Shown piece by piece: positions 63,470-64,000 of a DNA stretch of 64,000 nt. Made by a program: the position numbers and the translations under genes. How positions within the stretch are numbered: the first letter of the stretch is position 1; the number at the start of each line of letters is the position of its first letter. The notes under the pieces were generated by a model, which ran no database searches, was not told where the DNA came from, and worked only from the letters and a program-made list of their open reading frames with translations. Source of the stretch: Rummeliibacillus pycnus (GTDB lineage: Bacteria > Bacillota > Bacilli > Bacillales_A > Planococcaceae); assembly GCF_002884495.1 (NCBI RefSeq), contig NZ_KZ614145.1:1054001-1118000 (forward strand), in the 5' to 3' direction.

Positions 63470-64000
63470 TTATAAGTAATCAACAAATTTGTTACGGAAT
63501 TTAATATGCAAAAAGGAGCCAACGGTAAGTATTAATATGCTCATACTCCAGAAATAAATCGTATAAGGAAGGTCTTCAAAAAACCAACGTCCCCCTAAAA
63601 TGGAATATCTAAAACCTTCAATAATATAAAATAAAGGATTTAATTTTAAAATATTAACAAAAACCTCAGGAAAATTATGAACATTCCATACTATTGGTAA
63701 GAAAAACATAATTAATCTTACAATGGATTGCACCATCATTTGCACATCTCGAATAATTGTTGTCAGTGTTGCCAAAAGTAAGGTTATTGCAAACAGAAAG
63801 AAATATAAGCAAATAAGATAATAGATTAATTGAAACAAATATGCACCTGAAAAAATACCATAATATATTGAAATTCCGATCGTAATCATAATCATCGGAA
63901 TTAAGGAAATGGAATTTCCTATGATTCTAATAGTTGGTAATACACTTACTGGGAAGTGCATTTTAGATACTAAATTTACCTTTGCAAAAATACTATTAGA
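63470..64000 (-). CDS. tagG: Teichoic acid export permease (partial)
   Basis: ABC-2 type permease; the frame is open to the window edge (NSIFAKVNLVSKMHFP precede the apparent ATG 63961), so the N-terminus lies outside. Membrane segments LIYYLICLYFFLFAITLLL and SMSILILTVGSFLHIKF, and the conserved LNPLFYIIEGFRYSILGG, are typical of TagG. Partner of TagH 14 bases downstream. Confidence 0.92.
   Translation of the reverse strand, partial: SNSIFAKVNLVSKMHFPVSVLPTIRIIGNSISLIPMIMITIGISIYYGIFSGAYLFQLIYYLICLYFFLFAITLLLATLTTIIRDVQMMVQSIVRLIMFFLPIVWNVHNFPEVFVNILKLNPLFYIIEGFRYSILGGRWFFEDLPYTIYFWSMSILILTVGSFLHIKFRNKFVDYL

Noticed and set aside
1-64000. CRISPR array
   Set aside because: No regularly spaced repeats of 20-40 bases were seen anywhere in the window.

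Overview
The window looks like chromosome from a low-GC, Gram-positive spore-former-type Bacillaceae (Bacillus/Gottfriedia-like; genus is my inference). The grounds are strong purine-rich ribosome binding sites, frequent TTG/GTG starts, many lipoproteins with a Gram-positive lipobox, an FMN riboswitch in front of rib genes, teichoic-acid export genes (tagG/tagH/mnaA) at the right edge, and a family of tiny YpzG-like proteins. I ran no database search; family names come from recognising motifs.

Layout. 0.1-13.4 kb: mostly minus-strand housekeeping and accessory genes: a SWIM/SNF2 helicase, histidine phosphatases, a FabH-type KAS III, a Nudix hydrolase behind what looks like a ykkC-family (nucleotide-sensing) riboswitch, a transglutaminase-like protein, a TolB-like propeller and a class B penicillin-binding protein. 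13.6-29.7 kb: small operons (glyoxalase/SDR, MFS/HAD, PadR/membrane protein with a palindromic operator, TPR/GNAT, HD hydrolase, S66 peptidase plus NAD(P)HX repair enzyme, epimerase, lipoproteins). 30-42 kb: Nudix, methyltransferase, DUF2157/GDYXXLXY pair, alpha/beta hydrolases, several GNATs, TrmO, and a HesB-like protein with a Cys/His-rich tail.

42.5-50.5 kb is the accessory hotspot. A tRNA gene (50460-50530, anticodon CGT by my reading) carries an integrated, heavily deleted prophage-like element of about 4.8 kb, flanked by a perfect 129-bp direct repeat (45594-45722 and 50365-50493) made of the tRNA 3' end plus its terminator. The element keeps only the catalytic half of a tyrosine integrase, a truncated holin, an endolysin, a polymorphic-toxin tip with a putative immunity gene, a helical-repeat HNH endonuclease and a coiled-coil gene. 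A second, older tRNA 3' remnant (42895-42927) next to a paralogous coiled-coil gene shows that a related element sits, or once sat, in tandem beside it, with an AraC regulator and an EamA exporter between the two att sites.

50.6-64 kb: an SsuABC/TauABC-like ABC transporter, a riboflavin operon ribE-ribBA-ribH without ribD, preceded by two nearly identical tandem FMN riboswitches each with its own terminator, a string of decaying YpzG-like microgenes behind ribH, and the teichoic acid genes. Several pseudogenes and gene fragments (two GNAT/LysR, small lipoprotein, small membrane protein) lie between operons.
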